From JBHJHP01 sp042219825 (GTDB lineage Bacteria > Bacteroidota > Bacteroidia > Bacteroidales > UBA5342), in contig NZ_JBHJHQ010000006.1 of assembly GCF_042219825.1 (NCBI RefSeq), positions 62,001-126,000 on the forward strand: a DNA stretch of 64,000 nt, read 5' to 3'. A model generated the notes under the pieces. That model ran no database searches and was not told where the DNA came from. It worked only from the letters and a program-made list of their open reading frames with translations. Shown here in pieces: positions 58,011-64,000 of this stretch; positions within the stretch are counted from its first letter, which is position 1; the number at the start of each line of letters is the position of its first letter. The translations under genes were made by a program, and so were the position numbers.

Positions 58011-58559
58011 TTAATCTTCAGAAAATTCTAAAATTTCTTTTTTAATCCATTTTCCATCCAATTTTTCCATTAAATAAGTCATCGATAAATCTCCCCACAT
58101 ATAACCCGATTTTACGTTAAATTTTACTATTGAATATTTCTTATCGGTTGTGAATATTGGTATTGAAAATTCACAATACCATTTATCTGTTTTTTCTTTG
58201 ATTACGGTAAACTTATTTTCCTTATTAAGCAGATACTCATCTTTTGTTTTTCTTCTGTTTATGCTATCAGCCATTAATTTAAATTTCTCCAATTCTTTAT
58301 CATTTATCAACTGTAAGCTACAATTATGAATAATTGAATCAGCGATATTTATTTCATCTGTAAACTTATATCCATATTCAAGGAAAACAGGAGAGGTGTT
58401 TTCAAATAATCTATTATAAACAATGTACATTTCGGAACTTAAATCATCATTAGATCTTATTACAGCATTAATAACGTTTTCTATTTCCGATAATTTTACT
58501 GTTTCGTTTTGCTGAAAGGAAGAAAATACTAAGAATATTACCAATAACTGTAATTTCAT
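58011..58559 (-). CDS. Exported protein of unknown function
   Basis: A 182-residue protein with a cleavable signal peptide (MKLQLLVIFLVFSSFQQ) and no lipobox. The middle is charged and helical (KELEKFKLMADSINRRKTKDEY). The C-terminal part is beta-rich (KYSIVKFNVKSGYMWGDLSMTYLM). I do not recognise a family. It lies in a run of minus-strand small exported genes. Confidence 0.65.
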   Translation of the reverse strand: MKLQLLVIFLVFSSFQQNETVKLSEIENVINAVIRSNDDLSSEMYIVYNRLFENTSPVFLEYGYKFTDEINIADSIIHNCSLQLINDKELEKFKLMADSINRRKTKDEYLLNKENKFTVIKEKTDKWYCEFSIPIFTTDKKYSIVKFNVKSGYMWGDLSMTYLMEKLDGKWIKKEILEFSED

Positions 58560-58651
58560 TAATCTTGGAAAATAAAGTTCACCTATTATGATTTAAATGT
58601 CGTTTGCTTTTAGCTTGATAAAATATCAGCAAAGTCCTGACCAAATGCATT

Positions 58652-59029
58652 TTATATTTCATATGAATCAAATTCATTACACGAAATCAATTTTCTTTTT
58701 TTGATAACCACTTCAATGTATTTGGTGAATTCATTTCCTTTTATATCATCCAGTTCGACCTTTCGTACAGGTTTGGTTTTAAGACTGAAAATTGTAAAGA
58801 AAAATCCATAAAATCGAAACAATGAATTTATTGGTACACCATATTTGATTTTTTCTGTAAGGTTTAGTTTATCAATATTAAGTACGTTTAGTTTCAGTTC
58901 AGCATAATACTCAGTAATTAAAAAATTGACCTTAGCATTGCTTATATAACTATAGTAGATTTTGACAATAATAAGTACAAATACTAGTCCATTAATAACA
59001 TAATTTATTACTGAGACCGTGGTTTCCAT
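58652..59029 (-). CDS. Small membrane protein of unknown function
   Basis: A 125-residue protein with one N-terminal membrane segment (about 8-27, VINYVINGLVFVLIIVKIYY) and a less hydrophobic segment near 70-84 (LFRFYGFFFTIFSL). The C-terminus is charged and probably cytoplasmic. No family is recognised. It begins 15 bases after the stop of the lipoprotein gene at 59045, so the two are likely co-transcribed. Confidence 0.6.
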   Translation of the reverse strand: METTVSVINYVINGLVFVLIIVKIYYSYISNAKVNFLITEYYAELKLNVLNIDKLNLTEKIKYGVPINSLFRFYGFFFTIFSLKTKPVRKVELDDIKGNEFTKYIEVVIKKRKLISCNEFDSYEI

Positions 59030-59044
59030 ATTCTGTTTTAATAT

Positions 59045-59854
59045 TTATTGCGTTCTTTTATTTAAGTGATTTTCTATGTTATAGTTTAAATAATTAACTA
59101 TAAGAGAATCAGTTGTTAGTTTTAGAATCAATAGTTTTTCTATTGAATTATCACTATTTATTATAACAATAGTGTCACCCTTCAATTCATATTTTGCCCA
59201 TATATCAGGGTCTGGATAGTAAATAGAATCTTCATAAATACCGAAATAAGCATTTTCAGTTTCTTCATCACCACCGTATGCTCCAAATAAATTTTCTTTT
59301 GAGATTTTTATTTTTACCTCTTCAAGTGGTGGTGGTGGAACAAAATAATTTTCATAAAATCCTGTTCGGTCAGATATTATATCATGAATTAATTTTTCAG
59401 AAATTGAATCATAGTCAATTGAAAAAGTTAATCCGTACAAGAAATTACTATATCCAACTAGCAATCCATAATTTTCACAATAAAATAAGTTTGCTTCTTC
59501 ATCGGATACATCAATTTTATCATAGAGATATTTTTTAATAATATAAGCAGTATCATTTATAACTATTTGCTTGGTCGTAATAAGTGGGCATGGAATACCA
59601 AAGAATATTATAGATGAATCGCTTTTTGCTGATTTTCTATATGAATATGCCAAAGTATCGGTATCATGAATAAATGTATATGAAATTGTATCATTATTTA
59701 TACATGTTATTAAATTCACACTATCCGTGTTTTTTATATTTCCTCTTACATAATAGTGAATTAGGACATTATTATAATGTTTTTTACAATTTTGTTCTTT
59801 CAAACTACAACTTGAAAGAATAATTAGAAATACTAGGGAAACTATTTGTTTCAT
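59045..59854 (-). CDS. Lipoprotein of unknown function
   Basis: A 269-residue lipoprotein with lipobox IILSSC after MKQIVSLVFL. ATG 59854 is preferred; a longer start at 59881 would precede the signal peptide. The mature part has alternating beta segments (ISYTFIHDTDTLAYSY, GDTIVIINSDNSIEKLLIL) and an acidic, proline-rich stretch (FVPPPPLEEVKIKI). No family is recognised. Confidence 0.68.
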   Translation of the reverse strand: MKQIVSLVFLIILSSCSLKEQNCKKHYNNVLIHYYVRGNIKNTDSVNLITCINNDTISYTFIHDTDTLAYSYRKSAKSDSSIIFFGIPCPLITTKQIVINDTAYIIKKYLYDKIDVSDEEANLFYCENYGLLVGYSNFLYGLTFSIDYDSISEKLIHDIISDRTGFYENYFVPPPPLEEVKIKISKENLFGAYGGDEETENAYFGIYEDSIYYPDPDIWAKYELKGDTIVIINSDNSIEKLLILKLTTDSLIVNYLNYNIENHLNKRTQ

Positions 59855-59883
59855 AAAGATATTCGGAACTTTGACTGACATTA

Positions 59884-59991
59884 CTAATATAAAGTATTAG
59901 TTTGACCTAAACTGCTCCACTTAGTCAGTATTAATATAAACCCAACTAATATTCCTGTTAATAACCCGCCAATATGAGCAGCATTATCTTT
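59884..59991 (-). pseudogene. Rhomboid-family protease remnant
   Basis: On the minus strand a 35-codon piece reads KDNAAHIGGLLTGILVGFIL, then ILTKWSSLG and a short tail, to a stop at 59884. NAAHIGG followed by a glycine-rich hydrophobic helix is the last catalytic helix of rhomboid proteases, with the active-site His. Nothing of the earlier helices (including the GxSG serine motif) is present. A TGA lies directly upstream and a cassette-like spacer (60012-60073) begins within about 20 bases. It looks like the tail of a rhomboid gene cut off by insertion of neighbouring DNA. Confidence 0.65.
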
Positions 59992-60011
59992 TCATACTAT
60001 CTTCAACCTTG

Positions 60012-60073
60012 CAGCCAACGGCTTAAAATAATACCTATGCGTAGCATTGGTTTTATTTTTTTGTTGTGCATTG
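60012..60073. repeat. Cassette-like spacer A
   Basis: A non-coding spacer downstream of the minus-strand gene 60074-60808. On the plus strand it starts with GCAGCCAACGGC and ends with TTGTTGTGCATTG. The CCAAC start and GTTGTGC end parallel two further spacers at 60821-60960 and 61359-61392. Confidence 0.4.
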
Positions 60074-60808
60074 TTATTCTTGTTTTATTTTTTTCAAAAT
60101 GTCCTTCACGTATTTGTTATTAGAATCATAATACAATGTTCTTTCCGCAAAATATTTCGCCAATTTATCGTCATACATATTAAAATAACATTCTGTTAAA
60201 TATTCCAATGATTGCACATAAACAGGTGTTCCTTTGAAATCTTGAATTCCTAATATAAATCTATTAATTAATTGTGCCGCATTTGACCAATCATTATAAT
60301 CCATGTATAATGTTGCTAATTTCCAATATGATTCCCTGAACCAAAAATCTATTGTAATAGTTGAATCTGATTTTCCATTAATTGAATCTAGTCTATATAC
60401 AAAATCCTTATATATCTTAAATGAATTTTCCTTAGAGTTATCATCTTCTATCCAATATAATGCTCTTGCATAATTAAAGGTAATAAATAAATTATCTGGT
60501 TCTTTTTTAAATGGTTTTTTTAATTCTTCTGCTGCTTTGTAATATTCTCCATTTAAATAGTATTGAACTGATTTATCTATATTCTCCTGATAATTTTCAG
60601 ATTGAATTTTTGGAAATTCAGCAATTTCACCAATTTTTTCATCTTGCTCTACATATTTAGTATTTTCATCCAATGTCCTAATTATATTGATAAATGTATA
60701 TCCTGTAAATTGGTTATTTAATACACAATCATCATTAGCAAAATAATATTCCTGAGAATATGATTTTGAAAAAAATAAAATTACGACTATTAATACAAGA
60801 TTTCTCAT
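60074..60808 (-). CDS. Exported protein with TPR-like helical repeats
   Basis: A 244-residue protein with a signal peptide (MRNLVLIVVILFFSKSYSQ). The mature part has helix pairs typical of tetratricopeptide repeats: SVQYYLNGEYYKAAEELKKP, NLFITFNYARALYWIEDDN, YWKLATLYMDYNDWSNAAQL and YLTECYFNMYDDKLAKYFAE. Such proteins usually act in protein interaction in the periplasm. The function is unknown. It is flanked on both sides by similar spacers. Confidence 0.7.
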   Translation of the reverse strand: MRNLVLIVVILFFSKSYSQEYYFANDDCVLNNQFTGYTFINIIRTLDENTKYVEQDEKIGEIAEFPKIQSENYQENIDKSVQYYLNGEYYKAAEELKKPFKKEPDNLFITFNYARALYWIEDDNSKENSFKIYKDFVYRLDSINGKSDSTITIDFWFRESYWKLATLYMDYNDWSNAAQLINRFILGIQDFKGTPVYVQSLEYLTECYFNMYDDKLAKYFAERTLYYDSNNKYVKDILKKIKQE

Positions 60809-60820
60809 TTCATTAAACTT

Positions 60821-60960
60821 ATTGCCAACGTTCCCACGGTATGGTGTCGTGACAATTTCTGTCCGATAGGATAGGAACTGTCAGGACGAAAAGAGCAGGC
60901 AGCGAACGTTGAATTATTATGTTTAAAAGTACTGTCATACACTTTACCGTGTGTTAGTGA
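60821..60960. repeat. Cassette-like spacer B
   Basis: A 140-base spacer with inverted ends. The plus strand begins ATTGCCAACGTTCCCACGGTA and ends TACCGTGTGTTAGTGA. The CACGGTA/TACCGTG arms are perfectly complementary, and outside them CCAAC faces GTTAG. The inside is GC-richer than the genes around it. It overlaps the last few codons of the gene at 60954. It shares its end pattern with spacers A and C. Confidence 0.45.
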
Positions 60961-61349
60961 GCGTTTTTAATATTATTCTTTTCAATTTTCATATAATATG
61001 CATTTAAGTCTGAAGCATACATTAATTTTATTATTCCTTTTTTACTTATTATTCTTGATATCCATATTCCTTTAGGTGTGTTAAGCGCTTCAGGTTCACA
61101 AAAATTATCAAATTCATAAAATAAGATTTCGTTCTCAACCGAATCCAATTTCCAGTTACCAGTATAGGTATTTCCCTCATTTGTTGGATAGTCATGGAAA
61201 TGAATGTATGTATGGTCAGGTTTGATGATAATTGTATCTTGGCAATTATTATATGCATAAACTCCAATAATTTCTTTTTTTGTAATTCTATTTTCACAAG
61301 AAATAAGAAGTATAAAAACTAGGAATAATATTATTGTCAGATATCTCAT
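60954..61349 (-). CDS. Small lipoprotein of unknown function
   Basis: A 131-residue lipoprotein with lipobox LLISC. The mature part is beta-rich (IGVYAYNNCQDTIIIKPDHTY, then NTYTGNWKLDS), similar in style to lipocalin-like small lipoproteins. The KPDHTYIHFHDYP stretch is histidine-rich. No family is assigned. It sits between two similar spacers. Confidence 0.65.
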   Translation of the reverse strand: MRYLTIILFLVFILLISCENRITKKEIIGVYAYNNCQDTIIIKPDHTYIHFHDYPTNEGNTYTGNWKLDSVENEILFYEFDNFCEPEALNTPKGIWISRIISKKGIIKLMYASDLNAYYMKIEKNNIKNAH

Positions 61350-61358
61350 ATTATTAAA

Positions 61359-61392
61359 TGCCCACTAACTTATGAACCCGTGTTGTGCGTTC
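61359..61392. repeat. Cassette-like spacer C
   Basis: The plus strand reads TGCCCACTAAC and, after a short middle, CGTGTTGTGCGTTCG. CTAAC faces GTTGTGCG, as in spacers A and B, but this spacer is short. It lies between the genes at 60954 and 61400. Confidence 0.4.
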
Positions 61393-61399
61393 GTTATTT

Positions 61400-61786
61400 T
61401 TAATCTTTGTACCTTTTCTCATATTCTTTTACATGATTTGGAAATTCGTCATTGTAAAATGGATATGGAATGCCCTCAATAATAATGTCAAATCCTTTAC
61501 TGTCCATTCCATCTATTTGATTTCCGATACCTTTAATTTCAACACCATCACAATTTATAATTTTTAGTCCATCGATTGTTCTGGTTGAAATTAGTTTGTC
61601 TTCTGGAAAATCACTTACTAACTCAATTTCATTTTTAATGCAATAATTTTTAATAAAATCATATCCAATTTTTGATTCATCAAAGTTTATTAGTCCAAAC
61701 ACTACACCCATTGGAGCATCACCTTTTTCTAGTTGGGTAGTTCCAATTTTTATGTTATCTAAAAGAATATTATAAGTTTTATTCAC
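61400..61786 (-). CDS. Small cytoplasmic protein of unknown function
   Basis: A 128-residue protein without a signal peptide. The start is GTG at 61786, because the ATG just upstream is out of frame. It contains NILLDNIKIGTTQLEKGDAP, MGVVFGLINF and GLKIINCDGVEIKGIG, a beta-rich pattern I cannot assign. It is the first gene of the minus-strand series. Confidence 0.65.
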   Translation of the reverse strand: MNKTYNILLDNIKIGTTQLEKGDAPMGVVFGLINFDESKIGYDFIKNYCIKNEIELVSDFPEDKLISTRTIDGLKIINCDGVEIKGIGNQIDGMDSKGFDIIIEGIPYPFYNDEFPNHVKEYEKRYKD

Positions 61787-62107
61787 TAGTCATTGTTATA
61801 TAATGACGCACTACAAGAAATATACGGTTATAATGGCTGTTTTTTGTACAATATTGGTCGATATAGCCAAATACTTATGTGTTTTAGAATGCTTCGCCTA
61901 CTCAATCCCATCATATAGTTAATAGGCGAGGTAATAGTTATTCCATGAACACCAATTGTGTTTCAATCCCTTCAAATAAAATCCATCCTTAAAATTGGCA
62001 GGTAAAATCCACATTAAATTTAATAAAACGTTTCAAATAATCAATATTAGAAGATATTATAATGAATTATAGAGTGATTATGCTATAAGAATGTCCCAAA
62101 AGATAGG

Positions 62108-62145
62108 TAACCCCCGCTACGTGGGATACCGCCCCCGTGGGGTTA
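62108..62145. other. GC-rich hairpin in AT-rich DNA
   Basis: TAACCCC (62108-62114) pairs with GGGGTTA (62139-62145). The inside carries a second C-run/G-run arrangement (CCCCCGCTACGTGGG and GCCCCCGTGGGG). The GC content differs strongly from the surroundings. It could be a remnant of a mobile element end or a structured RNA. Confidence 0.4.
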
Positions 62146-62323
62146 TAGGCATGTGAATAGGGCATCTGTAGGAGTGATGGGTTTTTAAAAAAGCAAGGAT
62201 ATAAAAAATTGGCTGCAACATTTGATGTTTAAATTTTTTCTGGGAAATTTTTCTTGGAAAATTTTTGATGATATGAAAACGATATTTGGAAGCAATATCT
62301 ATAGGGTAGAGGACATACTAAAA

Positions 62324-62356
62324 AAGGTAGCCCAAAATGACTACCTTATAATTTTT
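62324..62356. terminator. Terminator-like hairpin
   Basis: The 7-bp stem AAGGTAG / CTACCTT (62324-62330 with 62341-62347) is flanked by an A run before and ATAATTTTTT after, so it could work in either direction. On the minus strand it lies downstream of the tRNA gene and may terminate its transcript. Confidence 0.6.
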
Positions 62357-62411
62357 TGGTTCAAAATCAGGTTCAAAATGCTGTAACCTATTGATAATCA
62401 AACCATATCAG

Positions 62412-62487
62412 TCGGGATGACTGGATTCGAACCAGCGACCCCACGCCCCCCAGACGTGTACTCTAAACCGGACTGAGCTACATCCCG
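62412..62487 (-). tRNA. tRNA-Pro (anticodon GGG)
   Basis: The minus strand folds as a complete cloverleaf. The acceptor arms CGGGATG and CATCCCG pair. The D-arm is GCTC...GAGT, and the anticodon stem CACGT/GCGTG holds the loop CTGGGGG with anticodon GGG. The T-arm contains GGTTCGAATCC. The discriminator base is A, and CCA is not encoded, which is common in Bacteroidota. Confidence 0.95.
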
Positions 62488-62520
62488 TGATATTTGAAAT
62501 ATTTATTAGTATCTCAGATT

Positions 62521-62635
62521 GTGTACTCTAAATGCCGATTTTCACCAATTTATAAAATTGGGTTGAAAATCGAGGACTCACGAAAAATAATAAAACGGAG
62601 TTTAAATTTTTCGGAGCCGGACTGAGCTACATTCC
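62521..62635 (-). pseudogene. Interrupted partial tRNA-Pro copy
   Basis: On the minus strand GGAATGTAGCTCAGTCCGG repeats the 5' end of the intact tRNA-Pro (62412-62487) with small changes. After an 84-base insert (62533-62616), the tRNA sequence resumes as TTTAGAGTACAC, exactly as in the intact gene, then decays. The insert lies in the D-loop and holds an imperfect inverted repeat (CGATTTTCA ... TGAAAATCG). The 3' half of the tRNA is absent, so this is a pseudogene. Confidence 0.8.
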
Positions 62636-62884
62636 ACTGCTATTAAAAAAGAACGTTTTTCTTTTTATGAGCCGCAAATATAGCAAAATCATTTTTTTGT
62701 TTACATTTTTTGGTTTTTTAATTTTTCACCTTACATGTATTTAGTCAGTTATGTGGATTTAACATTATCTCAAAATGTTAAAAATCAAATAATTAATGAT
62801 TTTAACAGATTATAACATTTTGATTATTAGCAAGTTGTGCCTGTTAAACTTTGTTAATACATATTGCAATGCAAAGGCAAGATG

Positions 62885-62892
62885 TATATTTG
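62885..62892 (+). promoter_or_regulatory. Candidate -7 box of the histidine kinase promoter
   Basis: TATATTTG matches the Bacteroidota TAnnTTTG element. An ATTG at 62863-62866, 18 bases upstream, may serve as the -33 element. The kinase ATG follows only 5 bases after the box, which would give almost no leader, so either the promoter or the start could be different. Confidence 0.35.
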
Positions 62893-62897
62893 TGTCC

Positions 62898-64000
62898 ATG
62901 AAGAGATTTTACATATGGATTTTAGCATCTGTGGTGGCGATCTGTTTTATCGGGTTGCTGTTTATTCAGTTTGTCTTTGTAACCCGTATGGTTCATGAGC
63001 GTAACGATCTTTTCAACCAGATAGTAAATAATTGCATTACCAGGGTAATACAGACATTGGAAACGGAGGAGATGCTGGCAGAAGATACTGTTAGCGAAGC
63101 TAATCCTGTCCTTGGAAACGGGCAGATTTCCATTAATATTCAATCAGAACGATTTAACTACGAGATTAAAAAGGAAAATGGTGAGCCTAAGGTGGTCGGG
63201 ACGTATGAAAAATCGGTACAAAATCTGTCAAATAAACCACAGTTAAATCTTAATTCAAATAAACCTGAAACATTTGCTTCAAGGCAGATGCAACTTAATG
63301 AGAAGATAAACGGCAGGGTGAAACAGAAGCGGGACAGGTTAACGCATATTCAAAAACTACTTGACATTGAGGACCGGCCTGTTATAGACCGTATAAATTT
63401 AAGTAAGTTAAAAAGCGAATTAAATAGTGAGTTTTATGATAATGGGATTTATTTACCGTTTTTTGTAACTGTAGTCAATAATGAAGGAGATACGGTGTAT
63501 ACAGATGATCCTTCATCTGTGAAAAATATTAATGCCGTCTATAAAAGACATTTGTTCCCCAATGACATTCACCCTAAAGCTCATTTTGTTTCTGTTTATT
63601 TTCCTACAAAAAAGAGCTATATATTCCAGTCTATGCGATTGGCTACACCTACGCTCATCTTTGCCACAATTCTTATTTTGTCTATCGCATTAATGATCTA
63701 TATTCTTTTTAAGCAGAAAAAACTGTCGGAAATAAAGAATGACTTTATAAATAATATGACCCACGAATTTAAAACACCTATTTCAACTATTTCTTTGGCG
63801 TCGCAGATGTTAAAAGATACAGGTGTTTCAAAGACTCCTCAAAGTCTTTCACATATATCAAGGGTCATACATGATGAAACCAAACGCTTAGGTTTTCAGG
63901 TGGAAAAGGTCTTGCAGATGGCAATATTTGACAAGGACAAAAGCCGTTTGAAGCTAAACGAATACGATATAAATGAGCTGATCCATTCAGTGGTAACTAA
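62898..64000 (+). CDS. Sensor histidine kinase (RprX-like), truncated by window edge
   Basis: The open frame runs from ATG 62898 to the window end (367 codons seen). A first membrane helix (about 7-28, ILASVVAICFIGLLFIQFVF) and a periplasmic sensor part with coiled-coil character precede a second helix (about 246-270, TPTLIFATILILSIALMIYI). The HisKA domain then begins, with phospho-acceptor His289 in FINNMTHEFKTPISTI. The ATP-binding domain lies beyond the edge. The layout resembles RprX of the RprXY system, but the partner regulator is not visible. It looks like host core genome beyond the tRNA and the accessory block. Confidence 0.9.
   Translation, partial: MKRFYIWILASVVAICFIGLLFIQFVFVTRMVHERNDLFNQIVNNCITRVIQTLETEEMLAEDTVSEANPVLGNGQISINIQSERFNYEIKKENGEPKVVGTYEKSVQNLSNKPQLNLNSNKPETFASRQMQLNEKINGRVKQKRDRLTHIQKLLDIEDRPVIDRINLSKLKSELNSEFYDNGIYLPFFVTVVNNEGDTVYTDDPSSVKNINAVYKRHLFPNDIHPKAHFVSVYFPTKKSYIFQSMRLATPTLIFATILILSIALMIYILFKQKKLSEIKNDFINNMTHEFKTPISTISLASQMLKDTGVSKTPQSLSHISRVIHDETKRLGFQVEKVLQMAIFDKDKSRLKLNEYDINELIHSVVT

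Larger units (their letters stand above)
61787..62411. other. Intergenic region between cassette-like genes and tRNA
   Basis: About 625 bases with no supported gene. It contains a short inverted repeat TCGCCTA/TAGGCGA near 61894-61927, a GC-rich hairpin at 62108-62145, a terminator-like hairpin at 62324-62356 and a short direct repeat GGTTCAAAAT near 62360-62380. The rest is AT-rich. Confidence 0.6.

Noticed and set aside
60012..61392. Calling the spacers true attC sites of an integron
   Set aside because: The core sequences do not fit the strict consensus and no integrase gene is in the window; kept only as cassette-like spacers.
62521..62635. Split tRNA with an intron
   Set aside because: The insert is in the D-loop, not in the anticodon region, and the 3' half of the tRNA is missing.

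Overview
The window comes from a Bacteroidota genome, most likely a marine or sediment member of the Bacteroidales/Marinilabiliales group. The evidence is two SusC/SusD pairs, an ECF sigma/FecR pair, many SPII lipoproteins, six proteins with C-terminal type IX secretion (T9SS) sorting domains, A-rich leaders without Shine-Dalgarno sites, and a TAnnTTTG-type promoter element. The species is not identifiable from the sequence alone.

Region 1 (550-23695) is a polysaccharide utilization locus (PUL). It holds an ECF sigma factor, a FecR anti-sigma, a SusC with an N-terminal STN signalling domain, SusD, a DUF3823 lipoprotein, GH43, a sulfatase fused to a LamG domain, GH76, a multi-domain GxGYxYP protein, GH125, a second sulfatase and GH38. 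Region 2 (24134-53243) is a second PUL or an extension of the first. It holds an IPT/TIG-NHL lipoprotein, SusC, SusD, a DUF1735/DUF4361-type lipoprotein, a glutaminase-like DUF4964/5127/4965/1793 protein, two GH92, a stand-alone tandem beta-sandwich protein, two GH2, a sialate-O-acetylesterase-type esterase on the other strand, and a 1688-residue LamG-repeat protein. GH76 + GH125 + GH92 + GH38 is the classical alpha-mannan toolkit. The two sulfatases and the esterase suggest a decorated (sulfated, perhaps acetylated) alpha-mannan, as expected from algae, rather than plain yeast mannan. That substrate is inference.

The most novel-looking element is a roughly 135-150-residue jelly-roll-like module. 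It occurs five times in four proteins of region 2: as an insert in the DUF4965 protein, twice in the stand-alone protein at 36333, and once at the C-terminal end of each GH2. It is a candidate uncharacterised carbohydrate-binding module.

Region 3 (53539-61786) is AT-rich accessory DNA. It starts with an AbiH-family gene and a PD-(D/E)XK nuclease-like gene, a candidate two-gene defence module. Next come a small lipoprotein and a minus-strand series of small exported or hypothetical genes, with a frameshifted membrane gene and a rhomboid-protease remnant. The last three genes are separated by similar cassette-like spacers carrying CYAAC...GTTRTG-type ends.

Region 4 (61787-64000) has an intergenic stretch with hairpins, a tRNA-Pro(GGG), a broken partial second copy of that tRNA, and the start of a sensor histidine kinase that runs off the right edge. 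The left edge carries the first 100 bases of a minus-strand exported protein. No rRNA, insertion sequence or CRISPR array was seen.
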